Shown: positions 38,428 through 47,313 of the stretch, in pieces
How the letters are laid out: the number at the start of each line of letters is the position of its first letter
Numbering within the stretch: the stretch's first letter is position 1
Assembly: GCF_958405655.1 (NCBI RefSeq)
Contig: NZ_CATYWO010000007.1
Location: 104,275-168,274, forward strand
DNA: 64,000 nt
Direction: 5' to 3'
Source: Ralstonia condita
GTDB lineage: Bacteria > Pseudomonadota > Gammaproteobacteria > Burkholderiales > Burkholderiaceae
Notes under the pieces: model-generated
What the model saw: only the letters and a program-made list of their open reading frames with translations
Databases searched by the model: none
Told to the model about the DNA's origin: nothing
Translations under genes and position numbers: made by a program

Positions 38428-39270
38428 CTACTTCATCGTGAAACTGCGTAACAGCGTCAGATCGCCGGCCTTGCGCATCGGCACGACAAACGTCTGCTGG
38501 CGCTCGGACGGCGTGTTTTCGTCAGTAATGATGTTGACAGTGGCCGTGGTGATGATGCTGTTGTCGTTGCCGCTGCCGTAGTAGTTCACGTAGACGAGAT
38601 ACGTGCCGGGGACGGGGGCCGGGTTCGAATAGATCTCAGGACCATAGCCGGTCGTGACGTCCACGTCGAGCGCGCCGCCGTTCTGGACCACGCGGTTGCC
38701 GTACCAGGCATGCTGGCCATCGGGCGAAATGACGTGCAAGTCGAGATCGGTGCCGTCGGTGTCCCAAGACAGGACCACGCGCAGACGCGGACGCTGCTTG
38801 CCGGCGTAGCTGTCGTAGAACTGCACGCGCTTGGCGTCGCCGCGCGCGCTGCGCACCTCGACGCTGTTGCTGCCCGCGCCAAATGCGTACGGACGGGAGA
38901 ACGTGCCGTCAGCCTCAATGCGCTGCGGCATGGCCACGCCGTTGACGATCAGCGTACCGACCGACGCGCCATCGGCGCCACGGCGGCGGCGCGGCTTGTT
39001 TTCGTCCGTTGCTGCGGCAGCCTTCGGCTGGTTGCGGATGCGCCCGGCGATCATCGACGCGATGCCCTGCCCCTGCGGCGTCGACACCGACACCGCCGGG
39101 TAATGCACGTCTTGCGTGTAGCGGGATTCGTCGCCCGCCGAATTGCGCCAGCCATTGAGCGGCGCGGTGATCTCGATATTCCCGGCGTCGGTTTGCGCGA
39201 GCACGCTGCCAGCAGCCGCAAACGTAGCCAGCGCGATGGCGACGGCGAGACGGAAATTGGAAGGCGTCAT
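38428..39270 (-). CDS. Secreted DUF2135 protein, YfaP-like (copy 1)
   Basis: 280 aa from the ATG at 39270, with a signal peptide cut after VLA. The C-terminal half is the DUF2135 domain: LSWDTDGTDLDLHVISPDG, then GALDVDVTTGYGPEIYSN and YLVYVNYYG. The N-terminal part has a second beta-rich module (NGVAMPQRIEADGTFSRPY). It is the paralogue of the next gene upstream. An in-frame GTG at 39279 is an alternative start; neither has a strong Shine-Dalgarno. Function unknown; last gene of the yfa-type cluster. Confidence 0.82.
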   Translation of the reverse strand: MTPSNFRLAVAIALATFAAAGSVLAQTDAGNIEITAPLNGWRNSAGDESRYTQDVHYPAVSVSTPQGQGIASMIAGRIRNQPKAAAATDENKPRRRRGADGASVGTLIVNGVAMPQRIEADGTFSRPYAFGAGSNSVEVRSARGDAKRVQFYDSYAGKQRPRLRVVLSWDTDGTDLDLHVISPDGQHAWYGNRVVQNGGALDVDVTTGYGPEIYSNPAPVPGTYLVYVNYYGSGNDNSIITTATVNIITDENTPSERQQTFVVPMRKAGDLTLLRSFTMK

Positions 39271-39280
39271 GTGTGTCACG

Positions 39281-40084
39281 TCAGAAGCGGATCGATTTCA
39301 TCAGCGCCAGCTCGCCGATCTTGCGCAGCGGCACGCTGACGAACTCGCGCCGCTCGTTGGGCGTGTTCTCGTTATAGATCAGCGTCAGTTGCGCGGTGAT
39401 GAGATCGCGGTCGTGCGCCTTTTCGTCGAAGTTGTAGCCGCCGGCGTTGAAGTTGCCCCAGTAGTTCACGTAGAACAGCCAGACGCCGGGGCGCGGCGCG
39501 GCGGTCGAGAAAATCTCGGGGCCGGCGCCGTCGACGCTGTCCACGTCGAGCCCACCGCCGTCGGAGAGCAGCGGTTGCGCCCAGAACGCGTGATCGCCAA
39601 TCGGCGAAATGACGTGCATGTCGACCTCGGCGCGCGGGTCGTCCCACGTGAGGACGGCGCGCAGCTTGGCCGACGTCTTGGTGGTGTCCGCCTCGTAGAA
39701 CTGCAGACGTTGGCGCGACTGGCCGTCGGCGCTGACGATTTCGACGCTGTTCGAACCCGGGCCGAACGCCCAGGGGCGCGCGAAACGGCCTTCGCCATCG
39801 CCATACAACGGCATGGCGTTGCCATTGACGACCAACACCGGCGGGCGGCGCTGCTTGCCGGCCGCGCGGATGCGCCCGGCAATGAGCGTGCGGTACTTTT
39901 GCGCGCCGCGGTCTACGGGCGGCTTCGGATACGCCGCGGTGTACTGCTCCAGCTCGTTGGTCAGCTTGCTGTTGCGCCAGCCGCCGATCGGCCCTTCCAG
40001 ATCGGCCACCGGCTCAGCCAGCGCCGAAGCGGCCAGCAGCAGCGCAACGGTGCCCAGCGCCAAGCGCGTCATCCCACTCTTCAC
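39281..40084 (-). CDS. Secreted DUF2135 protein, YfaP-like (copy 2)
   Basis: 267 aa from a GTG at 40084, chosen because GGAGGG lies about 8 nt upstream and the start overlaps the previous stop as GTGA; the ATG at 40072 would give 263 aa. Signal peptide ends ALA. The DUF2135 segment LTWDDPRAEVDMHVISPIG and GLDVDSVDGAGPEIFS align well with the neighbouring copy. Function unknown. Between the YfaQ-like gene and the other copy. Confidence 0.83.
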   Translation of the reverse strand: MKSGMTRLALGTVALLLAASALAEPVADLEGPIGGWRNSKLTNELEQYTAAYPKPPVDRGAQKYRTLIAGRIRAAGKQRRPPVLVVNGNAMPLYGDGEGRFARPWAFGPGSNSVEIVSADGQSRQRLQFYEADTTKTSAKLRAVLTWDDPRAEVDMHVISPIGDHAFWAQPLLSDGGGLDVDSVDGAGPEIFSTAAPRPGVWLFYVNYWGNFNAGGYNFDEKAHDRDLITAQLTLIYNENTPNERREFVSVPLRKIGELALMKSIRF

Positions 40085-41811
40085 AGCAAACCCTCCCCTC
40101 GGATCAGGCGACGCGCCATCGCCTCGACAAACTGTTCGTCCTGCCCGCGCGGGTGGCGCGCAAAGGCGAGGTGCAGATATTCGTGCGTCAGCGCGATGCG
40201 GTCTTCCTCGGTGGCGAACCGGTGCACGTAGAGCCGGTTGCGGCGCGCGTCGGCATACGGGCGGCCCTCTTGTACGACGCACACGGCCGGCAGCGGCGGT
40301 GTCTCGTAGCCGGGCTCGGCACTGAGGCGCGCGGACCAACGCGGTGCGTGCGTCTGCAGCCATGGCTGCGCACCCGCCACGGGTGAACAATCCCCCGCCA
40401 CCGGGCTCTGGAACGACGTGAGCGTCGCCTGCGGCCACCACTGCGCGAGAATCGCGTCGAAACCCTGGCCGCGCTGGGCAGCGGCACGCGCGGCGGTCCA
40501 GCTCATCTGGCCGCGTGCGCTGATGGTGCCGTGGTACTGCACGGACTGGCCGGTTAGGACCAGCGTGTCGGTAAATTCGGCTGCGTTGCGCGCGGCGGCC
40601 AGCGGTGGACGCGGCAGCACGCGCTGCGTCCGCGAGCTGTCGGCGATGCGGTAGCAGCCCTTGTCGCGCGAGGCGTGCTGCACGAGGTAGCTGCGCGCCG
40701 CCACGGCCAACGCACGCGCGGCCTGCGGCTCGGCGAGTTCGCCTTCGCGCTCGACCACGCGCGCCACGTAGTCGTTCATGCCCAGGCGGCCCGTAATGAC
40801 CGGCGTGTTGTTCTGGCGCGCGAGCGTCAACTCGCCCTTGCTTTCGATCGGCAGCGTGTTGCCATTGACGAAGCGCACGGCATAGCGGCCTTCCAGGCGG
40901 CCGGGGGCGACCGGCTTGCCGCTGGCATCGCGCACCTCGCGAATCGGGTAACGCGCGAAGAAGTCCACCGCGACGCAGGCATCATCGTCGGGCACGGGCG
41001 TCTGCTCGATCAGCGGCGTCAGGCGCGGTGCGGCAGCGGCCAGCACCTGGTTGCTCGACCCCGCACCGCCCAGCCAGACGGGCGTGCCGTCGGCCAGCCA
41101 GCCCGCGGCGCCGCCGATCGACGCGCCGGGCCGCTGCGGGTCGGGCATCGTCCACGTCTTGGCGCGCAGCAGACCACCGAAGTCCGACACCGTGCCCTCG
41201 CCACGTCCGACGGTCAGCACGGAGACGAGTGTCTGCGCGGCAGTTTCGCGCCCCTCGGCCGGAACGCTGCGCAGCGCTGTGAGCAGATCGGCGACCGGCA
41301 CGCGATGCGTCGGCTGCATGGCACGCAGGTCACGTAGCCACGTGGGCGATCCAGCTTGCTGCCAGAAGCGGCGCCAATCCGCGCGGTCCAGCCCGAGACG
41401 CGCCGGTTCGAAATAGCGCCCGCACGATTGGATGAGCGCGCGCTCGCGGTCGATGCTGTTGCCTGCGGTGCAGCAGTACACCTCTTCGGGGTCGTTACCG
41501 TGGCACGTGTAGTCGGGCGTGCTGATGCGGCGCGAGACAAGGTAGCTATAGACGAAGAGCTTCCAGACGCTGCCGAGCGGCGTTTCGGCGTCGTGCGGCA
41601 ACGCGGTGGCTTGCGGCACGCCGCCGGCCGGGTCAGCGCTGAACTGCCAGAGCTTGGCGTCATCGCCTTGCAACGCGGCATATCTCAGTTGCGTAAGCGG
41701 CTGGCCAACCGGCCCGGCGGTGGCGTGCCCAGCCTGCCCGGCAAGCGCGAGTGCGCCGCCAGCCCACAGCAGGCCGGTCAGCACACTACGCGCGAGCAGG
41801 CGGGAAGGCAT
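40081..41811 (-). CDS. Secreted DUF2300 protein, YfaQ-like, with SxxK, SpoIID-like and HExxH regions
   Basis: 576 aa from the ATG at 41811, signal peptide ending about residue 30. Three parts can be read. (1) Residues 60-260: LGSVWKLFVYSYL contains SxxK (Ser81, Lys84), QSCGRYF (129-134) and AKTWT (217-221), in the order of the SxxK, SxN and KTG motifs of penicillin-binding proteins, though the last two are altered. (2) Residues 305-440: MNDYVARVVEREGELAEPQA then ALAVAARSYLVQ resembles SpoIID-type peptidoglycan lytic enzymes, with a Glu at 354. (3) Residues 525-576: HEYLH (543-547) as in zinc peptidases, with Glu559 and Glu563 downstream. Seven nt after yfaS. Enzyme activity is inferred. Confidence 0.82.
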   Translation of the reverse strand: MPSRLLARSVLTGLLWAGGALALAGQAGHATAGPVGQPLTQLRYAALQGDDAKLWQFSADPAGGVPQATALPHDAETPLGSVWKLFVYSYLVSRRISTPDYTCHGNDPEEVYCCTAGNSIDRERALIQSCGRYFEPARLGLDRADWRRFWQQAGSPTWLRDLRAMQPTHRVPVADLLTALRSVPAEGRETAAQTLVSVLTVGRGEGTVSDFGGLLRAKTWTMPDPQRPGASIGGAAGWLADGTPVWLGGAGSSNQVLAAAAPRLTPLIEQTPVPDDDACVAVDFFARYPIREVRDASGKPVAPGRLEGRYAVRFVNGNTLPIESKGELTLARQNNTPVITGRLGMNDYVARVVEREGELAEPQAARALAVAARSYLVQHASRDKGCYRIADSSRTQRVLPRPPLAAARNAAEFTDTLVLTGQSVQYHGTISARGQMSWTAARAAAQRGQGFDAILAQWWPQATLTSFQSPVAGDCSPVAGAQPWLQTHAPRWSARLSAEPGYETPPLPAVCVVQEGRPYADARRNRLYVHRFATEEDRIALTHEYLHLAFARHPRGQDEQFVEAMARRLIRGEGLL

Positions 41812-41818
41812 CGCCAGA

Positions 41819-44800
41819 TCACTCCACCTTGAACGGATAGCTGGCCGTCTTGCCGTCGCCCTGGAACGCCTTGGCTTCCGGCTGGTACATGCGGAAGTAG
41901 CGCACCGGCGGCAGCGCAAAGCGGCCCGGCAGCGAGAAGCGCACCAGCTGGCGCAGCACGGTCGGGCGCTCCAGCGCAGGCACCGGCTGGTTGTACGAGA
42001 GCTGGCCCATTTCATACGCGGCCTTGCGCTCGAACGGCTGCGCGCCGTTGCCTTCGTTCGGTTCGCCCTTCAGCCCGTCGATCTGGATGCCCCACGTGGT
42101 GGCTTCCACTTCGGCGCCCGGCGGCAGCGGCACTTCGACCAAGCCGTAGCGGTACGTGCCCTGGCGCGGCGTCAACACAACCTCGTCGACGTAGAGCGCA
42201 TTGCTGTCGAGCGTGTCGCCCGGCTTGACCGGCTTGGTGGTGAACGCGATGCCGCTGCTGGCGTCGGCCGCCGGCTGCTTGGGCGCCTTCGGATCGGCCT
42301 TGGCGGGCGCGCTGTCGATCGGCTCAAGACGATACAGCTTGCGCTCCACCGTGATCGGCAGCTTGGACGCCTCGGCCGCGCGGCTGCGGTACGACACGAT
42401 GCCCGATTGCGTGGTCACGTCGGTCGGAGCCGTGGTCAGGTCCAGCGCGGCGGGCGCTTGCGCGCCGGTCCAGCGCCAGGTCGGCACACCCACCGGCGAG
42501 CGCGTCGCCTGCCAGCCGCCAGCAGAAACGGCCGGCTGGATGGTGGCAACGCTGGCGCCTTGCAGGCCGCCCAAACCCTTCTGCAGCCAGACCAGCGCCA
42601 CAGCGCGATCCATGGTCGGCATGGCGGCGCTGGCGCGAGCCAGCAGCGGTGCCGGGTCGGCAGCTGAGCGCCCGCCGCCCATCAGCAACAGGCTTTGCAC
42701 CAGCGGGGAATTGTCGGCAGCCAGCGCGTTGCGTGCGGCAATGTCTGCGGAGACCAGCGCTTCCGGCACCGGCTGGCCGACTTGGCGCATCAGCTGTGCC
42801 GTCAGCACCGTCGCGACCTGCCGGCCGCGTGGCGAATCCGGCGCCACGAAGATCAGGCTGTCGCCCGCGGCGGGGTCGGCATCGACCGGGGCCTTGGCCG
42901 CCTTGCCGCCACTGGGCGCAAGCTCGTTGGCCACGCCCGACAGCGGCGTCGCCACCGGCAGGCCCATCTCGTTGGCAAACCACAGCGCCAGCGCGCGGTG
43001 CAGCAGCGGCTCGTTCTGGCTGGTGCGCTTGTAGGCTTCGAGCACCTGCTTCCAGTTGTCTGCCGGCAGGCTGATGCCGACCGAGCGGCTGGCGAGCCAA
43101 TCCGCGTAATACGCATACGACGTGATCAGCGCGCTGCTGGTCGTCAGCTCGCCCCACCAGCCGAAGGTGCCGTTGGTGCCCGCCAGCAGTGCAAGACGCT
43201 GGCGTTGCGTGCGCAGCAGCGCGTCGACGCCTTGCGTGCCGGCCGGGCCGCCATCGCCCAGGCGCGTGCCTGTGGCCGCCAGACTCTGCTGGGCCAGTGC
43301 CAGCGGGATCAGGCGGCTGGCGGTCTGCTCGGCGCAACCGTACGGATATTCGATGAGGTCATCGGCCACGCGGGCAAACTGGCTGGCCGTGTTGCCGACC
43401 ACGCGCAGGCGCACGTCGCGTGCATCGGCGGGCAGGCCCAGCGGCAGGCGCGTGCCTTGCAGCTGCGTGAGCGGAACGACGTTTTCGCGGTCGGCCAGCC
43501 AGCCCGTTGCGTCCAGCTTGAGCGTGGTCTGCAGGCGGTCCGAAACCTTGTCGTCCTGCTTCAGCTCGGCATTCACGACACCCGCCTGCAGCGCGGTCAC
43601 GGGTGCGCGCAGATAGTTGGCGCCGCGCTTGAGCGTCACGCGCTGGTTGATGTTCAGCCCGGCGCCCGAGACGATCCAGTCCGCGGTGATGTCCTTGTCG
43701 GTCTGGTTGAAGGCGACCATGTCCAGGCGCGGCTGATCGCTTTCGCGGAAGCGTTGCGGGCCGGTCCACTTCAGATACAGCGGCTTGTCGGAGCGGATGC
43801 TTGCCGTGCGCTGGCCAACGATGCCGTCCGATGCGCCGGTGGTGGACACGGCGCGCACCGTGATGCGCCAGCGCGCCAGCGAATCCGGCATCTTGAAGGT
43901 CATGCGCGCACGGCCATCGGCGCCGGTCTGCAGGTTGGCGACCCAGGCAGCGGTGTCTTTCTCGTCGCGGCGCGGGCGCTCAAGCACCTTCACGCCACGC
44001 TCGTTATGGCGGCCATACGTGCCGCCCGGCTTGCCCGGCAGCGAGGCCAGCGCCAGGTCGTAGCTGATGAAACTCTGGCTCGATGTGGTGCGCACGCTGT
44101 TGCGGCGCGGGTGATAGAAGAAGTCGACGATGCTGGGTGCCACTTCAGGCTGCAGCACGTAGATCATTTCGTCGACCACCGACACGGTCAGGTTGGCCGG
44201 CACGGGCTTGCCCGCCAGCGCGCTGGTCAAGTCCAGCGTGACGGTTTCGCCCGGGGCGTAGACGGCCTTGTCGGCATGCACGCCCAGGTCCAGCGTCGGT
44301 TGCGTGACGACAATGCCGGCGTTCTGGAACACCATGTCGCCGTCGCGCACGTACAGCACCGAGAACGTCATGTTGGGCGCGAACTCCGCACCGATCTTGA
44401 TGCGCGCGCGGTACTGCGACGGCGTGACCTTCTGCAGGCTGAGCCATTCGCCGCCGCGCGTGAGCAGCGCGTGGCGCTCGACCTTATCGCGCTCCAGCGT
44501 GAGCAGCGCATCGTCCACCGGCAGCGGGAACGTGATCAGCGCTTCGGCCGTGTCGCCAATCTGGTAGCGATCGCGGTCGAACACCATTTCGATGTTGCCC
44601 GGAACGGTCTGCACGCCGTCACCGGCCACCCAGTGGCTGGATGCGGCGAGCAGGTTGCCGGCCGCATCGCGCACCGACAGCGTGTACGAACCCGGCTGGT
44701 CGAACTTGACCGGGAACGTGGCGTTGCCCTTGGCATCCGGCGCCAGCGTGCCTTCGGTGCGCGTGCGCGTTTCGAGGCGCACCAGATCCCACTTGGCGGG

Positions 44801-46600
44801 CGGCGCGCTGGCACCGCTTGCGCCGCTCACAACCGGCATCGGCGTGAGCGTGAACGACACGTTCTGCCCCGGCGTGGTGAAGTTCGACGTGGTCGACAGC
44901 TTGTACGGCGTCGCGCCACGTGCGATCAGCAATTCGCGCGTCACCTTCACACGGTACGCCGCGCCATCGTTGGCAAACACGGTCACCACATAGCGGCTCG
45001 GTTCCTTGGCGGCGGGCAGTTCCAGCTTGGCGTTGCCGTCGCCGTCGGTGGTCAGCTCCTGCTGCTCCAGCTTGACGGGGAACAGGCCCGCGTAACGCAG
45101 CTCGCCCTCCACCATCGTCACCTGTTGCGCGCGCAGGCTGACCGACACCTTGCCGTTCTTGACCGGCTTGCCGTCCGGATAGCGCAGGCTGATCTTGCCC
45201 TTGACCGCTTCGCCCGTGCCGTAGCTCGCCTTGTCCAGCGAGAGGTTCACGTCAAAGTGCGGCTTGATGTATTCGGCCACGCGGAAGGCGCCGCCGTATG
45301 TGCCGCCGTTGTAGTCGAAGCGCAGCGAGTAGCCGCCGGCCGGCGCGTTGGACGGCAGCGTAAAGCGTGCGTCCGCCCCGGTCTCGCCCGCCAGGCGCGT
45401 GGTCGTCGTGGCCACCGGCGCGCCGTTCGGGTCGAGCACTTGCAGCTTGATGTCGCCGGCAGCCGGCACGGTCGACTCGGTCGCGTTCTTGAAGTTGCGG
45501 CCGATGAACTTGACGTTCACTTCGTCGCCCGGGCGATACAGCGGGCGATCGGTGAAGGCGTACAGCTTGGTGTTGTAGATCTCGCTGTCGTAATAGAAAT
45601 TCTCGGAGATGAACACACCGCCCGCGCGATCGTTGCCGATCACGTAGCTGCGTTCAGGCGACACGTGGCGCAGGTCGGCCGTGCCGTCCGCTTCGGTGGT
45701 GCCTGAAGCCAGCACGCCCACACCGTCGGTCCAGCTGACCGACGCGCCGCTGACGGGCTTGCCGCTCTTGCGCTCAGCCGTCCACACCATCATGCCCTGC
45801 GAGGTGCCCTTGGTGACGGCCACGGTGTCCGACACGAACAGCAGCGTGTGCGCACGGTACGCGCCAATCACCGCCTCAACGATGTACAGACCTGCAGGCA
45901 GCTTGCCGACCGGAATCATCACGTTGCCGGCGTTTTGCGGCATCCATTCGCTGCTGCTGCCCTCGAGCTTCACGTCCTTGGGCGGCGCGATCGGCTTGGC
46001 ATCCCAGATCGGGTAGCGGAAGCGGCCCAGCAGTTCGTAGCCCTTGAGCGGCGCGTACTGCGGGTTGTTCGAGAAGCGCGTGGGCGCGGTCATCTGGTCG
46101 CCCATGCTGAACTGCGGCGCGGTTTCCACGGCCTTGCTGCGTGTGGCGAACGACAACACGCGCTGCCAGGCGCGGCGGGCCTGGCGTGTCCAGTTGTCCC
46201 ACAGATAGGCGAGCGTGTTGGCCAGGCCTTCGCCCGTGTAGTTGGCCTTGACGTCGATGCGGTGCAGGTTCTTCTGCGCCTTCAGAAATTCCAGCGGCTG
46301 CGGCACGCGGTAGACGAGGATGTCGGCGCCGCCGTAGCGGGAGAGTTCGTCCTTGTACTCGCGGCCCGGCGCTTCAAGACGGACCATCGCTTCCTGATCG
46401 GTGCCGTAGCTCGCATCCGACAGCAGGAAGAACGGCTGCCCCTTGAACGGCTCATAGCCGCTGCCCGGCACGTCGAACAGCGTGGGGTTGGGCGTTTCCG
46501 GCGCATCGGCCGCATGCGCTGCCGGCACCGAAACGACGAACGCCAGCACCGTCACGCAGACGGCGGCGACGAGATTGAACGACAGCCAACGGTTGCGCAT
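41819..46600 (-). CDS. Large alpha-2-macroglobulin family protein, YfaS-like
   Basis: 1593-aa periplasmic protein related to protease-trapping alpha-2-macroglobulins. Signal peptide MRNRWLSF to AAHA, no lipobox. An MG-domain segment TDRPLYRPGDEV is near residue 350; the thioester motif GCAEQ is intact with Cys1089 and Gln1092, followed by the TED domain. The start at 46600 lies 8 nt after the yfaT-like stop; the frame is open 30 codons further but that part overlaps yfaT. In the E. coli locus this is the yfaS gene. Confidence 0.93.
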   Translation of the reverse strand: MRNRWLSFNLVAAVCVTVLAFVVSVPAAHAADAPETPNPTLFDVPGSGYEPFKGQPFFLLSDASYGTDQEAMVRLEAPGREYKDELSRYGGADILVYRVPQPLEFLKAQKNLHRIDVKANYTGEGLANTLAYLWDNWTRQARRAWQRVLSFATRSKAVETAPQFSMGDQMTAPTRFSNNPQYAPLKGYELLGRFRYPIWDAKPIAPPKDVKLEGSSSEWMPQNAGNVMIPVGKLPAGLYIVEAVIGAYRAHTLLFVSDTVAVTKGTSQGMMVWTAERKSGKPVSGASVSWTDGVGVLASGTTEADGTADLRHVSPERSYVIGNDRAGGVFISENFYYDSEIYNTKLYAFTDRPLYRPGDEVNVKFIGRNFKNATESTVPAAGDIKLQVLDPNGAPVATTTTRLAGETGADARFTLPSNAPAGGYSLRFDYNGGTYGGAFRVAEYIKPHFDVNLSLDKASYGTGEAVKGKISLRYPDGKPVKNGKVSVSLRAQQVTMVEGELRYAGLFPVKLEQQELTTDGDGNAKLELPAAKEPSRYVVTVFANDGAAYRVKVTRELLIARGATPYKLSTTSNFTTPGQNVSFTLTPMPVVSGASGASAPPAKWDLVRLETRTRTEGTLAPDAKGNATFPVKFDQPGSYTLSVRDAAGNLLAASSHWVAGDGVQTVPGNIEMVFDRDRYQIGDTAEALITFPLPVDDALLTLERDKVERHALLTRGGEWLSLQKVTPSQYRARIKIGAEFAPNMTFSVLYVRDGDMVFQNAGIVVTQPTLDLGVHADKAVYAPGETVTLDLTSALAGKPVPANLTVSVVDEMIYVLQPEVAPSIVDFFYHPRRNSVRTTSSQSFISYDLALASLPGKPGGTYGRHNERGVKVLERPRRDEKDTAAWVANLQTGADGRARMTFKMPDSLARWRITVRAVSTTGASDGIVGQRTASIRSDKPLYLKWTGPQRFRESDQPRLDMVAFNQTDKDITADWIVSGAGLNINQRVTLKRGANYLRAPVTALQAGVVNAELKQDDKVSDRLQTTLKLDATGWLADRENVVPLTQLQGTRLPLGLPADARDVRLRVVGNTASQFARVADDLIEYPYGCAEQTASRLIPLALAQQSLAATGTRLGDGGPAGTQGVDALLRTQRQRLALLAGTNGTFGWWGELTTSSALITSYAYYADWLASRSVGISLPADNWKQVLEAYKRTSQNEPLLHRALALWFANEMGLPVATPLSGVANELAPSGGKAAKAPVDADPAAGDSLIFVAPDSPRGRQVATVLTAQLMRQVGQPVPEALVSADIAARNALAADNSPLVQSLLLMGGGRSAADPAPLLARASAAMPTMDRAVALVWLQKGLGGLQGASVATIQPAVSAGGWQATRSPVGVPTWRWTGAQAPAALDLTTAPTDVTTQSGIVSYRSRAAEASKLPITVERKLYRLEPIDSAPAKADPKAPKQPAADASSGIAFTTKPVKPGDTLDSNALYVDEVVLTPRQGTYRYGLVEVPLPPGAEVEATTWGIQIDGLKGEPNEGNGAQPFERKAAYEMGQLSYNQPVPALERPTVLRQLVRFSLPGRFALPPVRYFRMYQPEAKAFQGDGKTASYPFKVE

Positions 46601-46608
46601 GCGTTTTT

Positions 46609-47313
46609 CTACCGTGTCAAAAAGGCCAGACGAAACACGCCGATGAAGTTGGGGTTGCCGCTCTGCGGCTGCCAGCGCGAGTCTTTCCATTGCATCAGTT
46701 CAGAAACCGGGACCGCGCGCAGGCCGTTGTCGGTGCGGGTGACGGTGCCGGTGTGGTAAGCGATGTAGCGATCCATCCAGATCATCAGATGCTGGTCGTC
46801 GCCTTGATCGAAGAAGAGCAGATCGCCCGGGAGCGCCTGGTTGACGTCCTTGGCGATGAACCGGCTGTTCTGCTGGATGAGCCCCAGCGCCGAGACATAT
46901 GCGCCGGTACTGCCATCGAAGCGTGCCCAACGCTGCGTGAGCGCGCGCTGGGCAGGCGTGAGATTCAGCTCGGGCGGCAGGTGTCGCGCAGATTCCGCAT
47001 CGCGCATGCCGTTGGCGCGCAGCCAGCGGGCGTCGTGCGGGCGCAGCGCCTCGCCGGCGGCAAAGCGCACGAGGCCAGCGCAGTCGCGATGCGTCCAGCG
47101 CGGCGTCGGGCCTTGGCGGAGCTGCTCGTTGACGATGCGCACGAACCACGCCCGGAACACGCTGGATTGGTCCGGCGTGAGTGCATCGGCATCCGCGGGA
47201 GCCGCGTCGGCCCAACCCGACAACGCATGCACAGACGGAGCGAGCAGGCAGGCGCCCGCCGCCGTCAACCAACGGCGGCGGTTCAGCGCGGCGGCCTGGG
47301 CGCGCAACGTCAT
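46609..47313 (-). CDS. Secreted DUF1175 protein, YfaT-like, with NlpC/P60-type motifs
   Basis: 234 aa. N-terminus NRRRWLTAAGACLLAPSVHA looks like a Tat or Sec signal. HRDCAGLVRFA (Cys78) and PGDLLFF then QHLMIWMD (162-180, His175) match the Cys and His segments of NlpC/P60 cysteine peptidases that cut wall peptides. Its ATG overlaps the stop of the DUF2138 gene as ATGA. Enzyme activity is inferred from motifs only. Confidence 0.82.
   Translation of the reverse strand: MTLRAQAAALNRRRWLTAAGACLLAPSVHALSGWADAAPADADALTPDQSSVFRAWFVRIVNEQLRQGPTPRWTHRDCAGLVRFAAGEALRPHDARWLRANGMRDAESARHLPPELNLTPAQRALTQRWARFDGSTGAYVSALGLIQQNSRFIAKDVNQALPGDLLFFDQGDDQHLMIWMDRYIAYHTGTVTRTDNGLRAVPVSELMQWKDSRWQPQSGNPNFIGVFRLAFLTR

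Noticed and set aside
42695..45706. A 1003-codon open frame on plus, opposite the alpha-2-macroglobulin gene
   Set aside because: Same reason; Arg/Ala/His-rich translation and no ribosome-binding site or neighbour logic.
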